NCBI GenBank assembly: GCA_036346395.1 | Contig: CM070599.1 | Coordinates: 12,019,232 to 12,083,231 of the forward strand | Source: Hsuehochloa calcarea | Taxonomy: Eukaryota > Streptophyta > Magnoliopsida > Poales > Poaceae | Reading direction: 5' to 3' | Length of the DNA stretch: 64,000 nt | Shown: positions 58,151 through 64,000 of the stretch, in pieces | Layout of the letters: every line of letters starts with the position of its first letter | Position numbering within the stretch: position 1 is the stretch's first letter | The notes under the pieces: model-generated | What the model saw: only the letters and a program-made list of their open reading frames with translations | The model's database searches: none | Told to the model about the DNA's origin: nothing | Position numbers and translations under genes: made by a program

Positions 58151-60065
58151 AGTTTTGGCATTAAGAATCCAAATCAATTGGTTCTTGTTGCTAAATTCTT
58201 TATAAATCAGTACCTTGCTTCAGTAAGGTTTTCAGAATTTTTGGAAAAAGTTTGCTGTTGAGTCCTTGCATTTTATTCGTTCTTATCGATTGCTTTTCGC
58301 TTTCGTTAGGACCAAGAGCACATCGACAATATTGGTGATCCTCAAAGAACATCTTGACCCACGCAAGCGTGCAAGCGCTTGATCATGTTAATCCTATTAT
58401 TTTTCAAGTCTAATATATTGATTTCCAACTCGTATGTATGCATTGCTATTTTGTTGTTAAATTATGGTTAGTATCCTATAGTTGCATAATCCGTAGGACT
58501 CGCTTATCCTCTACTACCATGAGTTTAGGTGATTTGTCGTGGTCGGAGTCCGATGGAGGACTTGGATCACTTAGTAGTTTCCGATTGGAAAATGCTTAGC
58601 CATGCTTAGTTCGGTAGCTTTGGGCCACCACCGCTTAGTCGATGGTTTTGATCACACAAAAACTATTATTCTTCCATTATGTCCAGCGCTTTGTGCTTTG
58701 TTAATTTTGCAAATCAAAAAACTGAAAAATGAAAACGGATTTGGACTTGGGCATAATGGTATGTTGGTGTGGTGTTTTTGGGTGTGATCGAATGGTGCCC
58801 AAGTCATCAAGGACCGAACATCTTGTTACACTAAACCAAGCATCGCTATGCATCAACCACATGAGGGTTATATGGGACCCTCTTGACTTAGTACTTTGGC
58901 GTGTGTTATCTCCGAGTCGCAGGAGGAAAGGTTTTTGTGTGTGTGTCGTGGGAAACATGGTACGTGTTCGTGTGTGTGTTGGTGTGCGGTGGTGGGGATT
59001 GCCGGAAGGTTCTCCACCTCGAGGGCGCGCAGCTTGTCCAAGGCTTTACCCGTGACGGTAGTTGTCCGAGGTCGGGCCACGACCCGACACAACGTATGGG
59101 TTTCTATCCATACAGGCGACTAAGTTAATGCATAATATTGGAAACGTCTCAGAGGACTTAGCCGTGCAGCATACCTAAGGTAGTGTGCTTAATCATGTGG
59201 CAAAAGGCGGTCCGACATGTGGGTAAGTTGGTACACCCGCAGGATAAAACTATTCGAATAGCCTCGTCCTAGGTTATGGACACGCTTGGGGAGGTCTTCC
59301 AAGAGTTAGACTACAACCTTTGTTTTTAAAATTAAAACTTGACATGGTTGGTATGAATGGGTAATTCATACTATTGTTGTGGTGACTATTGGGTTAGTCA
59401 CCTCCGTGATTGTTGATGTTCCTATCTCATTGTTATATTGTTGTCTCTTGCGACTATTTGAACATTAAAAACAGATTTGATTAACATTGCCTTCAATCTA
59501 TTACATTTTTACAAATGGAAAATTGCTTTATGCTAAAACTAAAACATACAGCCTCCACTTCTATGAGCTTGCATGTAGCTTATGTTCAGTTTGTTACACC
59601 ATCCGTAAGTCTTGTAGTACATTCAAAGTACTCACCGCTTTTGCCTACGCTTTTGTTTGTGGAAGGAGGTGAGCCCCAAGGGCCTCACTTCGTGATATGT
59701 GCTTCGGGTTTGGCGACTAGCTTGGCGGTCCGGTCGGTTGCCTTGTGGGTTAAAGGCACACCGATTGGCTCTTTTGTTGTAGCCATCTTATGGCACCTTT
59801 GCTTCCGCTGTTTAATTATTGTTGTCTCTTTTATTGTTGGCCGGTTGGCCTCTCTTTTGTAATGACTCGGTTTAATATTATTAATACTGCTCGCTCGTGT
59901 TTCGGTTCTATGTGGATGAATGGAATTGATACATAAATTTTGTGATGAGGTGTGTATGCTGCATTTCTGGGAAGTATACATGTCTCGAGTCTCGGATTAT
60001 CTGCTTTGTGATGCTAGGACCGAATGGATGGTTAAGCATTACAAGCCGGATAAACCGGGGTCTCA

Positions 60066-60510
60066 CATGAAAGGCCACAAATCGCGTCTTCTGCGCGGAT
60101 GCCAGCTCTAATACCCCAAACTGACGCTCCATGTATCTCAACCAGTCCGCAGCCTGAACCGGTGTCCCTGCTCCGTCAAAAGTGTCCAGACGAAGAGACA
60201 TCCACTCACGGAGGCTCATTCTAACCTCGGGTGGAACAGTAGCAGCAACAGGTTCCGCCACAGGCGCAGCAGCCGCAGCAATTGCCGCCTGCAATTGTTG
60301 GCGAAGTTGTTGATTCTCTCTTATAAGGTTCTGAATAAGATCTGCTGTTGCGACCGATGGCTCAACGACCGGAGGCGCAGCTGAGGCAATCTCCTCAGTA
60401 GCAGCACCAGCCAACCCTTCAGACGAAGACGATGCAGCAACCGGACCGCGGCCACGACCACGACTACGGTTCGGTGGACGACCACGACCACGGCCTCTAC
60501 CTCTTGCCAT
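60066..60510 (-). pseudogene. Element 3 gag, N-terminal part
   Basis: Starts with ATG about 165 bases after the primer site and encodes a basic MARGRGRGRGRPPNRSRGRG N-terminus. Then comes an Ala/Pro-rich linker with a coiled-coil-like LIRENQQLRQQLQAAI. The start of the capsid domain follows (LDTFDGAGTPVQAADWLRYM). It is cut at 60066 by the element 5 LTR. The C-terminal part is at 42426-43105; the part between is missing. Confidence 0.92.
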
Positions 60511-60689
60511 CTATGAACAACACGACAGAAAGAAAAACCAAACACTTAGCTCAACGAACTGATAAACAGAATAATTGGAACATAACCAGGCAATTACGGA
60601 AAACAATGGTTTACCCAACCCTTCCTATTGTGCACAGTGTGTCATTTTAATATTAAAACCACGGACCTGAAGCCCGCTCTGATACCAAC
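60511..60689 (-). other. Element 3 primer binding site and leader
   Basis: On the minus strand one base after the LTR, TTGGTATCAGAGCGGGCTTC is the methionine-tRNA primer site. The adjoining CAGGTCCGTGG and, further on, GACACACTGTGCACA are shared with element 2. Confidence 0.93.
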
Positions 60690-62874
60690 TGTAACACCCT
60701 GTCTATTCGGAAGACAAGATGCCACCTAACAGACCAACATACTAATCAACTTCTAAGATTAATATCGCATTCAAAGATAAAGAAACGAATAATCCAGATA
60801 ACAATCTAGAGTTTACTATCAGTTCATCAATATTTTAAAACAAGAATTAACCATAGAGAGAAAGATGAACATCCAAGTGACATTTATTACAATTCATCAC
60901 ATTATAATTAAACCAAATAAACGTAAATAGAATCTTAATAAATGTATGATTTATTCATGTGTGTGGAACGTGCTGGACTACTCCCTCCCGCTAGTAACAA
61001 GATCACCGGAATCCACCTAAACAAATAAAAACAAGGGTGAGTCGAAACTCAGCAAGCACAATGATTATATCACAAGGTTTTTGAATCAGAAGAATATGCC
61101 AAGTAATAACAATTGCATCCATGAGTTTGTGAAGGCATGGTATGAATGTATGCATTGAAGGAGAATGGACCTCTCACGTGATTATACTAGGATAACAAGT
61201 GACACACCGTCGGTGTTCACTTAAGCCCGCCTAACCAAGAGCGGGGACCCAAGTCCGTATGAAGAACGTTTCATACGGAATGTCCAAAACTGCCTACTTT
61301 GGAATGGTAGGTCTTACATGCCCATATTGGAATTAATGGGACTTAGTCAAGTTTCCACTCCCGTGGATGGCAAAGAAAACATGCGTGCATGGAATGGAAT
61401 GCATAACATGACTTCATCTCAATTTATCACAGAAGGTGATATTGAAATCTATCACATCATACTCAAGTCACAAGAATATTCATAAGGTACTGACTTTAAC
61501 ATGCAATCATTGAAATCACACAAATTAACATTGCACTTGCCTTTAGTGATGTGACGTACTGGGAAGCAACGAAGGTGTTCTCCCACTCACCGTCTCACCG
61601 CCTACACAAGTATTGCCACGGAATAAGGATAATAGAATATGGCATAGCTACACGTGTTCTACGATACTCTCTAATCAACCCACCCGCCCAAAGGTTCAAT
61701 TTGAACTCTACACTAAAAGTCCAGATTACCTATCTTCTGGCAGTCGTACGAGAAAATTCACCATTAATTGTCTGTAACTCTAAAAGACATGAAACTAGTG
61801 CTCACTGATTCCTAACGGACCAGGCTACAAAACATTAGTTGGCGGAATCCCCTGATTCGGCCAAAACAGAGGGCTAATTATCAGCTAAACACCACCCATC
61901 TACGTCTGTCCAGAATACAGATCAGTAATAAAGAAAATGGTCTAACTTTTAGCCTACTGATCTAATGAGAATGATCCTTATCAACTTGGAAAGATAATTT
62001 CGAGAGCTACAATAACTTAGTTGGGTGAAGGTTCTGATTCGGCCCTTAATTTGAACAAAATCGAGGGACAAACCTACTGACCCCAGTTTTCAGGCAGACA
62101 GAACAGATCGCAATCAAAAATTCATAACTCCCAAACTACAGATCGGATTTTCCTGATCTCGGTTCTAAAAGAAAGCTAACGTTCCCAGGAATAAAACTCT
62201 AGAAGACGTCAACCTGAGATTCTGCCTCTACAGTAGCTCAAAAGGCCGCACAACAAACAGATCTGTTCTGGAAAATCTGGAACAGCAGTCTGTCTCAACT
62301 CTAATGACCAAAACCTCAACTAAAACCGATCAAACAGCGGGTTGGAGTGTTCGTTACCCTTGAAGACCAGTAGGACAACGATGATCCGCTGCACACGGGC
62401 CTTCCTCCCTTCCCCTCTCTTCCCTCTCTTAGGGCCGGCCACCGGGAGACGACGAACGGCCGTCGACGTCGGCGGGGAACGGAGATGTCGGAGGGGATCT
62501 TGAGGAGGAGCGACGGGGATCACCGGAGATGGCACCACCACAGCGAGGAGGCACCAAGGAGCAGCAAAGGAGCCGGCTTTGGGGAGGGGAGGTGGCTGCC
62601 AAAGGGGGAGGGAGGTGGAGGCGGCTAGGGTTTGGGGGTGGCGCCCCTTTTTTTTGGCGGCCCCTCTTGGGCCACTGGTCATGATCGCGCCCAAAGTTGC
62701 CGGAAATAACATATACCCCCCACGATTGGAAAAATCCGATTAAAATCTGCTTTTACTCCCTCCGACTTCTTTCTTTTTACCGATTCGGTTCCGGAAAGTT
62801 TTAAATCTCGTTTTCAAATAACATTCCCAGACATTCGAAACGATACAACCTAGCTGGATTTATGAGGTATTACA
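60690..62874 (-). repeat. Element 3, 5' LTR
   Basis: About 2.19 kb, TGTAATACC ... GGTGTTACA on the minus strand. A TATA-like ATTTAAAAC lies about 65 bp from its start (62801-62811). Compared with the 3' LTR it has scattered substitutions and a shortened C-rich block near 62640-62690. Confidence 0.94.
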
Positions 62875-62879
62875 CCTTC
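62875..62879 (+). other. Element 3 target-site duplication, right copy
   Basis: ccttc, identical to 36828-36832. Confidence 0.95.
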
Positions 62880-64000
62880 CTCGAAAGCTCCTGAAATATC
62901 AACGTTTACTCGCAAACGAAAGTAAAAAAACCAAATAAATACAAAACAAAGCAACAAATAAACTGCAAAACATAAATAAAAATACCAGGAAGGTAGGCCT
63001 TGAATTTAGATGAGTTTAAAAACTTGAATGGGTTCAATAGAAGTTCGTATGAGGAAGAACGAGCTGTCAGAATATTTAAATCTAAGAAAGAGAGAAAGAA
63101 AAACCTATTTTGAATTTTCTTTCTAAAGGAAATTATAAAATATTGCATCAACATGACTTCAGCAATAATTTTTTGAATCAAAAGAAAATCTAGAAAAAGA
63201 GAGAATAAAGACTGACAAGTGGGACCCTCGGTCTATAGACCAGGTCTATGGCTCTGGTCTACTGCTCTATGGCACACAGGTGCATGAAACATTAGATCTG
63301 ACATGTAGAGTCCACATGCCAGTGGGTAGTTCTACTATGGACAATGTCCACATGGACTAACTCTAATGCATTTGCGGGTGCGCGCTGATGTAGCACGCAC
63401 GTGGCAGACACCTGGCCTCCACGTCAGCTTGACGGCAGCGAAGCTCGAGGTCCGATGGTCGTCGGCATTTTGGGGTGCGGCAGAGCAAGCAGAGGTGTAC
63501 ATCAAGTAGCTTGTGCAACAGGGAACCTAATGGGGTACATGTGGTGGCAAGTGGCGGCCGGCGGCGAGATCTAAGCAGCGGCTAGGGCTCAGGCTCGATG
63601 GTGAAGGGGCTAGGTGGTGCTCCAGCGAAGGCGAGGGCGGATCTGAGATGCGGTCGTTGAGGCGGTACTGATGGTGGTGACCTTCGACGGTGGGGCTCAT
63701 CGGAACAGCAGCGACAAAGTCGTTTGGTCGGATATGAGGAAGAAGATGGCGGCAATGGTGCTAGGCGGTGACTCAAGCGAAGGTGGCTATGGCAAAAGGC
63801 GAGGTGAGGCTCGTGGTGCAAAAAATGAAGATCCTCGGGGCTTTAAATTGCCTCGGGAGGTGGAGTCTGGCTCGGCTACGGCGGCGGTACGACGAATGAA
63901 AAAGAGAGAGGAGTCTGTGTCGGGGATGATGAATAGTAACTAAGTGGGACCCACATATCAGTGAGTGTGACTAGGGTGAGCTAGCATCGTGCACGACAAG
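62880..64000 (-). other. Probable continuation of the old LTR that hosts element 3
   Basis: The left part is AT-rich and vaguely resembles the family D LTR downstream region (cgaaagtaaaa near 62916). The right part is GC-rich, with a minus-strand TATA-like CAATTTAAAGCCC near 63840-63852. Frames at 63582-63943 overlap on both strands and match no family. The sequence runs off the window, so the ends are unknown. Confidence 0.4.

Larger units (their letters stand above)
43106..60065 (+). mobile_element. Element 5: family D gypsy remnant, plus strand, split by element 4
   Basis: Two pieces remain: an integrase fragment (43106-43294) and a partial 3' LTR (56857-60065) ending CCGGGGTCTCA inside the element 3 gag. 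Both are in plus orientation. The 5' LTR, gag, most of pol and the first part of the 3' LTR are missing. Element 4 lies between the pieces in opposite orientation. Confidence 0.8.
56857..60065 (+). repeat. Element 5, partial 3' LTR (family D, copy C)
   Basis: Opposite orientation to copies A and B. From about 58160 onwards it follows them closely (for example tcctaggttatggacacgc near 59270). Upstream it is diverged and carries a hairpin array instead. It ends with CCGGGGTCTCA at 60065 inside the element 3 gag. The LTR start is missing. Confidence 0.85.
36833..62874 (-). mobile_element. Element 3: Ty3/gypsy LTR retrotransposon, interrupted
   Basis: LTRs at 36833-39044 and 60690-62874 read TGTAATACCTC ... 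GGTGTTACA on the minus strand and are flanked by a perfect ccttc duplication. The primer site lies at about 60676-60689 and the purine tract at about 39045-39060. Gag begins at 60510. Pol has protease, reverse transcriptase, RNase H and integrase in gypsy order between 42.4 and 39.3 kb. About 17 kb of other elements (43106-60065) split gag, and the middle of gag is missing. Own length is about 9.1 kb. PBS leader, purine tract and LTR ends resemble element 2. Confidence 0.95.

Noticed and set aside
63582..63943. Overlapping frames at the right edge as a host gene
   Set aside because: Both strands are open through base composition, there is no recognisable domain, and the region looks like the U3 side of an old LTR.

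Overview
This window is repeat-rich, gene-poor DNA from a plant nuclear genome. It is most likely a grass and quite possibly rice or a close relative, judging from the tnp2-type CACTA transposon and the kinds of Ty3/gypsy and Ty1/copia elements present. The species is inference. I found no convincing host gene, tRNA or rRNA; every recognisable protein is a transposable-element protein and all are broken.

Left part (1-13.7 kb). A decayed CACTA (En/Spm-like) transposon on the minus strand has a clear right terminus at 7389, palindromic subterminal repeats, a GC-rich minisatellite and a frameshifted tnp2 transposase pseudogene. Its left end is uncertain. It lies against an LTR-like leader (7390-7790). 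From there to about 13.7 kb is AT-rich sequence with microsatellites, small duplications and MITE-like scraps.

Middle stack (13.7-35.6 kb). A plus-strand gypsy-type element (element 1, from 14051) has a second element of the same family inserted in its 5' LTR (element 2, 15458-34368, target duplication ttatt). Element 2 has almost no coding capacity. A minus-strand copia element (22988-33370, target duplication agttc) is inserted in the 3' LTR of element 2. The copia keeps gag, protease, integrase, reverse transcriptase and RNase H, interrupted by at least nine stop codons and one frameshift.

Right stack (35.6-64 kb). Element 3 is a minus-strand coding gypsy (36833-62874, target duplication ccttc) inserted in what looks like an old LTR. 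Its gag is split by element 5, a plus-strand gypsy fragment of a long-LTR family called family D here. Element 5 is in turn split by element 4, a nearly complete minus-strand family D element (43291-56856) with LTRs of about 4.2 kb. Deletions removed the middle of the element 3 gag and most of element 5.

The most interesting points are: a 29-bp-period array of hairpins with constant 8-nt loops and varying paired stems inside the element 5 LTR; shared PBS-leader and PPT signals between the coding element 3 and the almost non-coding element 2; an extra CxxC-rich coiled-coil region between two zinc knuckles in the copia; and different decay textures in different elements.
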